Below, piece after piece: positions 1 to 7,527 of a stretch of DNA of 49,899 bases (position 1 is the first letter of the stretch; every line of letters starts with the position of its first letter). The position numbers were made by a program, and so were the translations under genes. A model generated the notes under the pieces. It was given only the letters and a program-made list of their open reading frames with translations. It had not been told where the DNA came from and searched no databases. Source of the DNA: an uncultured Eubacteriales bacterium. GTDB taxonomy: Bacteria; Bacillota; Clostridia; Oscillospirales; Acutalibacteraceae. The DNA is taken from contig CAKUPP010000008.1 of NCBI GenBank assembly GCA_934675165.1, positions 1-49,899 on the forward strand, in the 5' to 3' direction.

Positions 1-368
1 AGAGGTTACACGCGCTCCATTACTGGTCTTTACAGATTTTTACGTAAACATGGTCAAATTCCTGTTAAACCACCAAAACCAAAATATATACCAAAGCCTT
101 ATGAAAAAATGCTGTTTCCCGGCCAAAGAGTTCAGGTTGATGTTAAATTTGTTCCTATACTCCTCGTCACAACGGTAAAGTTGAACGTTCTCATAGAAAA
201 GATAATGAATACTTTTATGTCACTCATTCTTTCTATTATTTTGATGACTTTAAACGCCCACTTGCTGTTCACAACAGGAAATATAATCATTTCCCTATGC
301 GCCCTCTCAATTGGGTTTCTCCTTCTGATTTTATTTCCTCTTTTATCCTTCATGGTGAGGTCTTCTAA
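1..368 (+). pseudogene. IS481-type transposase remnant, internally deleted and frameshifted
   Basis: Frame 1 from the window edge reads RGYTRSITGLYRFLRKHG and then PGQRVQVDVKF, the helix-turn-helix/linker and first catalytic strand (QVDVK) of IS481-type DDE transposases. At about position 155-159 the reading shifts to frame 3 and continues TPRHNGKVERSHRKDNEYF through RPLNWVSPSDF to a TAA at 366-368, which is the C-terminal end of the same family. The middle of the DDE core, roughly a hundred codons in intact relatives, is missing at the junction, so the enzyme cannot be active. The 5' end lies outside the window. An open frame at 109-387 is only the frameshifted read-through of this wreck and is not a gene. 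Confidence 0.85.
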
Positions 369-509
369 TTTTGTAACACATCATTGACAAACCTACAATT
401 TAATTTTTACAAAAGAAAAAAAGAAATGATAGATATAACCAGTTGTGCTACAGTTAAGCTTAGAATGACCTAAACGAACACAAAAAGAAGGCCCAATGTA
501 GTACAAACA

Positions 510-645
510 ATGCTGCACTTTCAAACCTTAAGCAATTCCCTATGCACCCTCTCAATTGATCTTTTCTTTTTGACTCCAGTACCTTGTATATTCTTAATGT
601 TGAAGTTTTTCAATTTTGTAACACATCTTTTATAAACTTACACAC
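510..645 (+). mobile_element. Second, more decayed copy of the same IS end
   Basis: The segment from ttccctatgc (536) to ataaacttaca (about 645) lines up with 291-398, the end of the transposase remnant and the element's terminus, with many substitutions. Shared anchors are ccctctcaattg, aattttgtaacacatc and the closing aaacYtaca. No open frame survives. The region 369-674 holds nothing else that I can recognise apart from this copy. Two decayed ends side by side suggest old tandem or nested insertions at this site. Confidence 0.7.
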
Positions 646-674
646 CAATTTATACACAAATTTACAAAATTTTA

Positions 675-704
675 TTGCAATCACATTATATATGAATGTA
701 TAAT
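675..704 (+). promoter_or_regulatory. Promoter for the cyclophilin-rsmD unit
   Basis: A TTGCAA box (675-680) and a perfect TATAAT (699-704) are separated by 18 bases. The predicted transcript starts about 35 bases before the chosen cyclophilin start. Confidence 0.6.
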
Positions 705-743
705 AGAAAGTAGTATATGTTTCGCATAGAAAGGATGTTTAAT

Positions 744-1535
744 ATGTACAATAAAAAAATTTTAGGGGCCTTACTAATGAGCGGTATATTAACTTTATTT
801 ACAGGGTGTAATAACAATAGTATTGAAGTAAAAAACGATGTTTCTACAAAAGTTGGATTTCAACTCGAAAAACCGTCAGACAATGAGGAAATCGCAATAA
901 TTGAAACCAATAAAGGGAAAATCACCGTACGGTTTTTTCCAGAAGAAGCACCAAAAGCTGTGGAAAATTTCAAAACACTTTCAAAAAATGGCTACTACAA
1001 TAATGTAACATTTCATAGAGTCATAAAAGATTTTATGATTCAAGGCGGCGACCCTGATGGTACTGGAAAAGGTGGACAAAGCACATGGGGATCTTATTTT
1101 GAAGATGAATTTAGTCCCAATCTTTTTAATATAACAGGATCTTTATCTATGGCAAATATGGGACCAAACACAAATGGAAGTCAGTTTTTCATCAATAATC
1201 AAAACCCAGAAAAATTCGCAGGGTGGAAACAATTTACAATAGCATACAAAGCCTATAAAAAGAATCCAGATTCCTTCAAAAACAAGTATGGTGGTACTGT
1301 AGATATGTCTTTAATAACAGATGAAATAAAAGAGCTTTACATCAAAAACGGTGGTAGCCCACACCTTGATGGTTACTTTAACACCGAAAAACGTGGACAC
1401 ACAGTATTTGGCCAAGTAATCGACGGTATGGATGTGGTCAACAATATATCTCAAGTAGATGTAGATGAATCAAGCAAACCTGCAGAACCAGTAGTTATAA
1501 AATCAATTTCAATTGAAAAATATTCCAACAAATAA
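744..1535 (+). CDS. Lipoprotein cyclophilin-type peptidyl-prolyl cis-trans isomerase
   Basis: This is an exported proline isomerase that probably helps fold proteins outside the membrane. The N-terminus is a lipoprotein signal: MYNKK, a hydrophobic stretch, then the lipobox LFTGC, so the mature protein would be lipid-anchored at Cys22. The cyclophilin domain is clear from IIETNKGKITVRFF onward, with FHRVIKDFMIQGGDPDGTG and NGSQFFI, which carry the active-site Arg/Phe and Gln/Phe residues. Start: ATG 744 has an AGAAAGGA ribosome site eight bases upstream; in-frame ATGs at 717 and 735 lie before or against that site. The protein is 263 residues, usual for clostridial lipoprotein cyclophilins. 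It begins a unit with rsmD, 16 bases downstream. Confidence 0.93.
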   Translation: MYNKKILGALLMSGILTLFTGCNNNSIEVKNDVSTKVGFQLEKPSDNEEIAIIETNKGKITVRFFPEEAPKAVENFKTLSKNGYYNNVTFHRVIKDFMIQGGDPDGTGKGGQSTWGSYFEDEFSPNLFNITGSLSMANMGPNTNGSQFFINNQNPEKFAGWKQFTIAYKAYKKNPDSFKNKYGGTVDMSLITDEIKELYIKNGGSPHLDGYFNTEKRGHTVFGQVIDGMDVVNNISQVDVDESSKPAEPVVIKSISIEKYSNK

Positions 1536-1551
1536 TTTAAGATAGAAAGGA

Positions 1552-2133
1552 ATGTTTCACATCCAAGTAATCGGAGGGAAATTTAAAGGCCTTAAACTCG
1601 AATCAGATAAAAATGAAAAATTGAGGCCAACAAAAGACCGTGTAAAAGAATCAATATTTGATATTTTGCAATTTCAAATAATAAATAAAAATTTTGTAGA
1701 TGCTTTTGGTGGTACAGGCCAAATAGGAATTGAAGCATTAAGCCGTGGTGCTAACCAAGTTACTATACTTGAATCAAATCAAGCAAATGTAAATTTAATA
1801 AACAAGAATATAAAAAAAATAAAAAAACGAGAATCTATCAGTGTTATTCACACAGATGTGAGAGATTTTTTAAAAAATTATACTGAAACAATCGATATCA
1901 TATTTTTAGATCCGCCATATAAACAACTCGACTTGCTATATGAGACTGCATATCTTGCCGAAAAAAAGATGGCTTCTGATGGAATTATTATTACAGAAAC
2001 ACTTTCGGAACATTCTGTGAAAGATAAATTAAGAAACTTCTCGTTGAAAAAAAAGTACAAATATGGTATTATATCATTAAATTTGTACAAAATAATCAAC
2101 TTTACTTTAGGATGTGATCAAAATTGGAAATAG
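1552..2133 (+). CDS. rsmD: 16S rRNA (guanine966-N2)-methyltransferase RsmD
   Basis: RsmD methylates G966 of 16S rRNA during 30S assembly, using S-adenosylmethionine. The family signature is present: VIGGKFKG near the start, LRPTKDRVKESIFDIL, the SAM-binding AFGGTGQIGIEALSRGA and the catalytic DPPY in IIFLDPPYKQ. The length of 193 residues is normal. The ATG at 1552 follows AGAAAGG by only one base, an unusually short spacing, but no better start keeps the conserved N-terminus. The 3' end overlaps the start of the next gene by ten bases, so the two are likely translated together. In most clostridia coaD sits directly downstream of rsmD; here it is absent. Confidence 0.93.
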   Translation: MFHIQVIGGKFKGLKLESDKNEKLRPTKDRVKESIFDILQFQIINKNFVDAFGGTGQIGIEALSRGANQVTILESNQANVNLINKNIKKIKKRESISVIHTDVRDFLKNYTETIDIIFLDPPYKQLDLLYETAYLAEKKMASDGIIITETLSEHSVKDKLRNFSLKKKYKYGIISLNLYKIINFTLGCDQNWK

Positions 2134-2582
2134 AACGTTTATTAGAAGAATTAGAAGATGTGATTGAATCTTCATGGAATTTACCGTTATCTGGTGGACG
2201 CGCTGTTGTAAATTCAAAAGAATTAAAAAGAATATTAGAAGACATACGCTTAAACTTGCCAGAAGAAATTATTCAAGCCAATAAAATTATAGAAAACAGA
2301 GCAAGAATTATAGAAGAAACACATACAGAAGCCGCAAATATAATGAAAGCTTCAGAAGAAAAAATTAAAGCAATGATAAACAAAACAGAAATAGTTAAAC
2401 AAGCCCAAGCAACTGCTCAATCAATAATTTCTGATGCAAACTCTAAATCAAAAGAGATTAAAAGTTCGGCTAACAAATATGTTGACGAAATAATGAAACG
2501 ATTTGAAGATACTATAACTTCTAATTTATCACAAATAAGAAAAGCACATGAAGTACTAACTAATCAATTTCATAAACTATAA
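2124..2582 (+). CDS. Small coiled-coil protein of the rsmD-coaD neighbourhood
   Basis: This 152-residue soluble protein is almost all charged helix (RIIEETHTEAANIMKASEEK), consistent with a long coiled coil and no membrane segment. Proteins of this shape, often loosely labelled ATPase or V-type subunit H-like, follow rsmD-coaD in many clostridia; no ATP-binding motif is visible here. The start is TTG at 2124 inside the end of rsmD, with ggatg about eight bases upstream as a weak ribosome site, which points to translational coupling. It is the last gene of the unit and a terminator follows. Its function is not known; a DivIVA-like or division-linked scaffold role is possible but only a guess. 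Confidence 0.75.
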   Translation: MEIERLLEELEDVIESSWNLPLSGGRAVVNSKELKRILEDIRLNLPEEIIQANKIIENRARIIEETHTEAANIMKASEEKIKAMINKTEIVKQAQATAQSIISDANSKSKEIKSSANKYVDEIMKRFEDTITSNLSQIRKAHEVLTNQFHKL

Positions 2583-2611
2583 AATTAAAATTCTAGATAT
2601 AAAATAAATTT

Positions 2612-2653
2612 TGGAAACAATGTAATTGTTACGATTGCACTGTTTCCTTTTTT
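2612..2653. terminator. Intrinsic terminator between convergent units
   Basis: An imperfect stem with GGAAACA pairing to TGTTTCC encloses a loop and is followed by a T-run on the + strand. It lies between the convergent stops at 2582 (+) and 2665 (-), so it may serve both. Confidence 0.55.
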
Positions 2654-2664
2654 CATATATAAAT

Positions 2665-3447
2665 TCAACTTTCTTTAACCAATTTTATGTGATTCATAAC
2701 TTTATCCCACATATTGTGATTTCCAGTCCAATCAGTCCCCACATCATAAAACGTAAAACTTACTACCTTAACATTATCTTTTTTAAACAGAACGTGCCTT
2801 TGAATCCCATTTATATTTGAAATTTTCACTATTATAAAATATATTTTTCTACCGGGATAAATTTTACTAAATTTTTTTGCAAAATCAATAAACTTTTTGT
2901 TGTCTGGAATACCGTGCTGCAAATCTTCTCTGCTATATATTAATGCTACTGAATCAGAATTTTGTATTATTTCATCCACCTTTTTTGCCCTATGTTTCAT
3001 CGTATTTCTAAATCTTTCTTTCTCTTCATCTAATGGTTTTCCATATAGAAAATGATGTATAGATAAAATACCATTTTTAGTATCTTTTACAGACCTAGCG
3101 TTAACTTCACCCGGCCAAGGTTCTACCTCATCTATTTCTTCAAAAAAATCAGAAAATTTACTTTCAAACAGATGCAAAACTGTATCAAGAGAATAGTCAC
3201 GCATCCAATCCAATGGAGCCGCTTGAAACCGCTTTCCGTGTCTATCAATATGATAAGCTGTTTTACAATTTTGACCTATAGAAAAACAGCAGTTAACCTC
3301 ACACTCGAATGATGAATTAGTTGCATTTTCAATCCACTTAATCAGTAACTTTTTTGTACCAAAAAAATTTAACGCTACACAAACCAGCGAAATCACTATA
3401 AAACAAATTGAAAAAGCTTTAAATACTTTGCAAATTTTGTCATTCAT
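2665..3447 (-). CDS. Membrane-anchored DUF1796 putative papain-like cysteine peptidase
   Basis: One N-terminal hydrophobic helix (about residues 9-29) is followed by a domain that fits DUF1796, a family proposed to have a papain-like fold. The hallmark SIGQNC (putative catalytic Cys61) opens the domain. It is followed by the HGKRFQAAPLDWM block (Pro-Leu-Asp-Trp near 78-82) and the ILSIHHFLYG block, which offers the candidate catalytic His. Family members are usually soluble; the N-terminal anchor here would place the domain outside the cell or on the inner face, depending on topology. The C-terminal 100 residues (DNVKVVSFTFYDV) continue the fold. It is a single-gene unit with its own promoter. 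No substrate is known for the family, so peptidase activity is unproven. Confidence 0.72.
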   Translation of the reverse strand: MNDKICKVFKAFSICFIVISLVCVALNFFGTKKLLIKWIENATNSSFECEVNCCFSIGQNCKTAYHIDRHGKRFQAAPLDWMRDYSLDTVLHLFESKFSDFFEEIDEVEPWPGEVNARSVKDTKNGILSIHHFLYGKPLDEEKERFRNTMKHRAKKVDEIIQNSDSVALIYSREDLQHGIPDNKKFIDFAKKFSKIYPGRKIYFIIVKISNINGIQRHVLFKKDNVKVVSFTFYDVGTDWTGNHNMWDKVMNHIKLVKES

Positions 3448-3480
3448 ACCATATATCTTCCTAATATTTCTTATTTATAA

Positions 3481-3509
3481 ATTATATCACCACACATATT
3501 ATGTTACAA
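3481..3509 (-). promoter_or_regulatory. Promoter for the DUF1796 gene
   Basis: On the minus strand TTGTAA (3504-3509) and a perfect TATAAT (3481-3486) have a 17-base spacer. The start codon at 3447 lies about 34 bases downstream of the -10 box. Confidence 0.6.
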
Positions 3510-3530
3510 CCACATAATTAATATTCACAA

Positions 3531-4067
3531 TTACATATGCAATTTATCAATCAAACGATATTGGTCCATTATTAAATTAGCATTTATAGTCAAAACACTC
3601 AGTTTGTTTATTTTAGAATCATCATTTATAAAAGTAACCAAAGCTGTAGGATCATTAATTACAGCATTGCTTACTTCTGATGAATCAACAACATCCTTAC
3701 AAACATTTTTAAACTCTGAACGTTTAACCAAATATTTAAAAAGATTTTTATCATCTAAATTTTCAGGAGTCCTATACCACTTCCCGTCAATTAAATAATA
3801 AGCATAGGGTTTAAACTTTTGGCTGTACTCACAACAATTAAGGCCAGAAACCATAAACGCTAAATAAACTTCAGATTGCTTTCCATGCTCAGAAATTACT
3901 ATGCTATTTGGAAATTTATTATGTTCATACATAAATTCAGCTAAAATATGACACGTATGAGATAATGGATCTTCAGACATAGGATGTACTGCACCAAAAT
4001 GTATTGGTTTAAAACTTAACACAGTCAATATTACTATTATCAATGTTTGAATTTTTATTTTTTTCAT
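3531..4067 (-). CDS. Exported protein of unknown function
   Basis: The ORF encodes 178 residues from the ATG at 4067, which has an AGAAAGGAAAG ribosome site at good spacing; an in-frame ATG 20 codons upstream has none. Residues 1-26 form a signal peptide or anchor (MKKIKIQTLIIVILTVLSF). The rest is soluble, with a central segment AYYLIDGKWYRTPENLDD and scattered cysteines (SHTCHI, NCCEY, NVCKD) that could form disulfides. I recognise no family. It has its own promoter and its stop lies about 80 bases from the DUF1796 start, so the two neighbours are separate units that both send protein to the envelope. Confidence 0.65.
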   Translation of the reverse strand: MKKIKIQTLIIVILTVLSFKPIHFGAVHPMSEDPLSHTCHILAEFMYEHNKFPNSIVISEHGKQSEVYLAFMVSGLNCCEYSQKFKPYAYYLIDGKWYRTPENLDDKNLFKYLVKRSEFKNVCKDVVDSSEVSNAVINDPTALVTFINDDSKINKLSVLTINANLIMDQYRLIDKLHM

Positions 4068-4098
4068 AATTATACTTTCCTTTCTTTTTACTAGTTTT

Positions 4099-4127
4099 AC
4101 TTTAATATATATAAAACTTTTTGTCAA
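4099..4127 (-). promoter_or_regulatory. Promoter for the exported protein at 3531-4067
   Basis: A perfect TTGACA (4122-4127) and TAAAGT (4099-4104) are 17 bases apart on the minus strand, about 32 bases before the start codon. Confidence 0.65.
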
Positions 4128-4141
4128 ATATATTTAAATAA

Positions 4142-4180
4142 AAAAACTCGGACATCAACAAAACAAATGTCCGAGTTTTT
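4142..4180 (-). terminator. Rho-independent terminator after thrS
   Basis: AAAACTCGGACAT pairs perfectly with ATGTCCGAGTTTT around an eleven-base loop, followed by a T-run on the minus strand. It begins four bases after the thrS stop codon. Confidence 0.9.
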
Positions 4181-4183
4181 AAA

Positions 4184-5950
4184 CTAGAATTCTTCTTTCA
4201 AGTCAAGACAGTGATTTTCCACCATATACTTACATGATTCAACAAATATATCAAGAGAAATATCATTTACTTGTTTACCCGTTCTCACACGCAGAGAAAT
4301 GGTTTTATTCTCTTTTTCTTTATCTCCTACAATAATTATATACGGCAGCATTTTTTTTCGGAAAGATTTAATTTTATTACCCATGTTACCTTCTGAAGTA
4401 TCAACAACTGCACGAATTTTAGCAAACCTAAGTTTTTCTGCAATTTCTTTAGCATACTCTGTATGTTCTTCTCTAACAGGAACAATTCCAACTTGTTTGG
4501 CGGAAATCCAAAATGGAAATTTCCCCGCAAAATGTTCAATTAAAATACCAATAAATCTTTCAAGCGATCCATAAATAACACGATGAACAACTACAGGGAT
4601 TTTTTGTTTCCCATCTTTGTCGGTATAAGTAAGGTTAAAATTACGCGACAGCTGAAAATCAAGCTGAATTGTCCCCGTTTGCCAAACACGATTTAAAGCG
4701 TCTGTCATCATAATATCTATTTTTGGACCATAAAAAGCGCCATCGCCTTCGTTAATTTTATATCCATTCTCACCATATCTTGCATCTAAAACAGACCTTA
4801 GCTCCGATTCTGCTCTGTCCCAAAGTTTTATATCCCCCATAAAATCTTTAGGTCTAGTGGAAAGAACTGGCGAATATTTTAAACCAAATATGCCATAAAA
4901 CAGATCAGCTATATCTAAAATCGAATTTATTTCACTATAAATTTGATCTTCAGTTATAAAATTGTGTGAATCATCTTGCCTAAACATCTGAACACGCAAA
5001 AGTCCATGCAGTGTACCAGAAGCCTCTTTTCTGTGAAGAACATCACAATCAGAAAAACGCAACGGCAAATCACGGTAGCTCCTAGTTTTACGTCCATATA
5101 CCACCATTGCGTTCGGACAGTTCATTGGTTTAACAGCAAATGTTTGTTCTTCAGTCATCGGTATAATAAACATATTTTCTTTGTAATGTGCCCAGTGCCC
5201 TGAAGTCTGCCAAAGAGTATTTTGGTTTATTAGTGGAGATGATATCTCATGATAACCCCTTTTATCGTGTTCCTCTCTCCAAAAATCCAGTAAAACATTA
5301 AACATTTTCCAACCATCAGGTAACCAATACGGCATTCCAGGAGCAGTTTCATCCATAAAAAACAAATCTAACTGCGGACCAAGTTTTCTATGATCACGTT
5401 TTTTAGCTTCTTCTAAAAAGTTTAAATACTCTTTCAATTCTGTTTTAGAAGGATATGCATAAACATATATCCTTTGGAGCATAGAATTATTTTCATCACC
5501 ACGCCAATACGCTCCAGCAACAGAAGCAACTTTATAGCTCCAACTTTTTAATTTTGAAGCATTTTCTACATGGGGACCACGACATAAATCTACAAAGTCA
5601 TCACCCAAATAATAAACAGACATATCTTCATTTCTATCTCTAAGCCCTTCAATAAGTTCTATTTTATATGGCTGATTGTTAAACATTTTCAATGCATCTT
5701 CAATAGATATATTTTTTTTCACAAAATTTTCTCCGCGAGAAATTATTTCTGCCATTTTATTTTCAATTTTTTCAAAATCTTCCTCCACTATAGTATGTGA
5801 AAGCTCAAAATCATAATAAAACCCTGTATTAATGGCAGGTCCTATTGCAAGTTTAACATCGTCAAACAACTCTGTAACAGCTTTGGCCATAACATGAGCC
5901 AACGAATGACGTCCTATTTCTACATTTGAATTATCAATTTTTTCAAACAT
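4184..5950 (-). CDS. thrS: Threonyl-tRNA synthetase lacking the TGS domain
   Basis: It charges tRNA-Thr with threonine. The editing domain is intact (HSLAHVMAKA near residue 17; DLCRGPH near 120), and the catalytic core has the zinc-binding MNCPNA, the class II motif-2 region with FRQDDSHNF, and VVHRVIYGSLERF. The anticodon-binding domain closes the protein (KQVGIVPV onward). Start: the ATG at 5950 has GGAGGT nine bases upstream; an upstream in-frame ATG at 5983 lies before that site. The resulting 588-residue protein begins directly with the editing domain. The roughly 60-residue TGS domain of the E. coli and Bacillus enzymes is absent. Such short forms are known in some clostridia. No T-box is seen upstream. 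Confidence 0.95.
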   Translation of the reverse strand: MFEKIDNSNVEIGRHSLAHVMAKAVTELFDDVKLAIGPAINTGFYYDFELSHTIVEEDFEKIENKMAEIISRGENFVKKNISIEDALKMFNNQPYKIELIEGLRDRNEDMSVYYLGDDFVDLCRGPHVENASKLKSWSYKVASVAGAYWRGDENNSMLQRIYVYAYPSKTELKEYLNFLEEAKKRDHRKLGPQLDLFFMDETAPGMPYWLPDGWKMFNVLLDFWREEHDKRGYHEISSPLINQNTLWQTSGHWAHYKENMFIIPMTEEQTFAVKPMNCPNAMVVYGRKTRSYRDLPLRFSDCDVLHRKEASGTLHGLLRVQMFRQDDSHNFITEDQIYSEINSILDIADLFYGIFGLKYSPVLSTRPKDFMGDIKLWDRAESELRSVLDARYGENGYKINEGDGAFYGPKIDIMMTDALNRVWQTGTIQLDFQLSRNFNLTYTDKDGKQKIPVVVHRVIYGSLERFIGILIEHFAGKFPFWISAKQVGIVPVREEHTEYAKEIAEKLRFAKIRAVVDTSEGNMGNKIKSFRKKMLPYIIIVGDKEKENKTISLRVRTGKQVNDISLDIFVESCKYMVENHCLDLKEEF

Positions 5951-6022
5951 GATTTTTAAACCTCCATAATCACTTTTTATCATTTAAAAATTATATACAA
6001 ATTATTTTTTACATCCTTATAT

Positions 6023-6051
6023 ATAATAAACCTTTTTTGAATAATAGTAAA
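6023..6051 (-). promoter_or_regulatory. Candidate promoter for thrS
   Basis: TTTACT (6046-6051) and TATTAT (6023-6028) are 17 bases apart on the minus strand. The -35 box is weak. No T-box stem or antiterminator sequence is visible in the 150 bases before thrS. Confidence 0.4.
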
Positions 6052-6100
6052 CTTTTATTTAAATTTTTTAATTAAACTAACTTTAAAAAATTTTTTACTA

Positions 6101-7414
6101 CTATTTTTTTATCTTCGGAAATTTTTTTATTTTTGAACGCATTTTCTTTCTTTTAATTCCTCTAAAAAAAACAATCATATAAAACACAGAGAAAATCAAA
6201 AATACTACAAACAAAAATATAACTAATGGTGAATACATTATAGACCTTAATATTTTAGTAAAAAATGCAAAAAAACTTTTTTTGTGTGTACTAGCCGCAA
6301 CAAGATTAAATTCTCCTAATCTAGTATCATTATAAAAAATATCTGCTTTACCAATTACATCACCTTGCTCAACTGGAGCATCTATGCTATCAGGACAATT
6401 AATATTTATTGTTAAATTTTCAAATTTAACATCTTTTGGTACAGTAAAAAATACATCATTTTGGGCAACTAAAAAAATTTTATCGGTTTCCCATGCAACA
6501 CCAAGATTTATTTCTTTAATAGGCTGACCTTTATCATAGCATTTCAAAGATTTTAATTTTTCAAAAGCCCATGAATATATATTTTTCGTATCTATCATTG
6601 CCATATTTTTTTCAATTTTACGATCATTTTCATCTTTTACTGGCCCCCCCATAACAACAGAAACATAACTTTCTCCATCTTTTACCGCATACGAAGCCAA
6701 ACAACGACCTGCATCATCAAGATATCCTGTTTTTATTCCCTTAACATATGGACAATAATATTCTCCACCTCTTTTTTTATCTATCATTTTGTTTGTGGTT
6801 ATAATTGGATCTCTTTCATCACCAAAACAACTATATTCTTTCTTATAAACTATATCTAAAAACTCTTGATTTTTCATAGCATAACTTACAATCAAATACA
6901 TGTCGTATGCAGTAGAATATTGATTTTGATCATACATTCCATCAGGATTTACAAAATGCGTATTTTCACATCCTAACGATTCGGCTTTAGCATTCATCAA
7001 ATTAACAAAATTTTCAATTCCACCAATATGATTTGCAAGAGTTATCGCAGCACATCCAGAAGAACATATCAACATACAGTGATATAAATTTAAAACACTA
7101 ACTTCCTCTCCTTCTTTAAGCTTACATCCAGAACTATCAGGGTCCACCATATCCAAAATTTCTTTTGTAACTAAAACATTTTCATTCTTAGCATCTTTTA
7201 TGTTTTCGCTTGCCACTATATATGTCATCACTTTAGTAAGTGATGCCGGACTCCTCTTTTTATGTATATTTTTTTCAATAACAGGCATATCATTTTTTTT
7301 ATTTACTACATATACAGAATCCGAATTTAAACTCCGGTTATAAAAATTTACGGCACGTATATCAACAAAACTTAACACTGCAATTAAAGAAAAAAACCAT
7401 GCTAATTTTTTCAT
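6101..7414 (-). CDS. D-alanyl-D-alanine carboxypeptidase (DacA/DacF type), variant SxN motif
   Basis: This low-molecular-mass penicillin-binding protein trims the terminal D-alanine from wall peptides. An N-terminal signal (residues 1-21) is followed by the peptidase S11 domain: SLTK (Ser58, Lys61) is the nucleophile motif and KTG (228-230) is present. Where S11 enzymes have SxN (usually SGND or SAND), this protein reads CSSGCAA, so the Asn is lost or shifted. The PBP5-type beta domain follows, then a C-terminal membrane helix (SPLVIFLFVVFLIFSVFYMI) with a basic tail, longer than the usual amphipathic anchor. ATG 7414 is chosen because AGGAG lies eight bases upstream; the ATG at 7420 is too close. 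It lies between rpoC and thrS on the same strand. Confidence 0.88.
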   Translation of the reverse strand: MKKLAWFFSLIAVLSFVDIRAVNFYNRSLNSDSVYVVNKKNDMPVIEKNIHKKRSPASLTKVMTYIVASENIKDAKNENVLVTKEILDMVDPDSSGCKLKEGEEVSVLNLYHCMLICSSGCAAITLANHIGGIENFVNLMNAKAESLGCENTHFVNPDGMYDQNQYSTAYDMYLIVSYAMKNQEFLDIVYKKEYSCFGDERDPIITTNKMIDKKRGGEYYCPYVKGIKTGYLDDAGRCLASYAVKDGESYVSVVMGGPVKDENDRKIEKNMAMIDTKNIYSWAFEKLKSLKCYDKGQPIKEINLGVAWETDKIFLVAQNDVFFTVPKDVKFENLTININCPDSIDAPVEQGDVIGKADIFYNDTRLGEFNLVAASTHKKSFFAFFTKILRSIMYSPLVIFLFVVFLIFSVFYMIVFFRGIKRKKMRSKIKKFPKIKK

Positions 7415-7478
7415 ATTCATTTCTCCTACGTTAAATATCGCTTAAGTATATACTCAAAATTAACCTATATATAAACTT

Positions 7479-7502
7479 AATCGGTATAAAATTATACCGA
7501 TT
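7479..7502 (-). terminator. Hairpin after rpoC, probable weak terminator
   Basis: AATCGGTATAA and TTATACCGATT pair almost without a loop, 26 bases after the rpoC stop. The T-run is better on the + strand than on the minus strand, so termination for rpoC may be partial and allow read-through into the carboxypeptidase gene. Confidence 0.5.
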
Positions 7503-7527
7503 ATTTTTTGCATTATTAAAACTCTAA

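Noticed and set aside
109..387. Open frame of 92 codons with hydrophobic C-terminal half
   Set aside because: It starts inside the transposase remnant and continues through the deletion in the wrong frame; the correct family reading moves to frame 3.
4976..5203. Antisense frame within thrS
   Set aside because: Shadow of the thrS codons; no start context and no recognisable motif.
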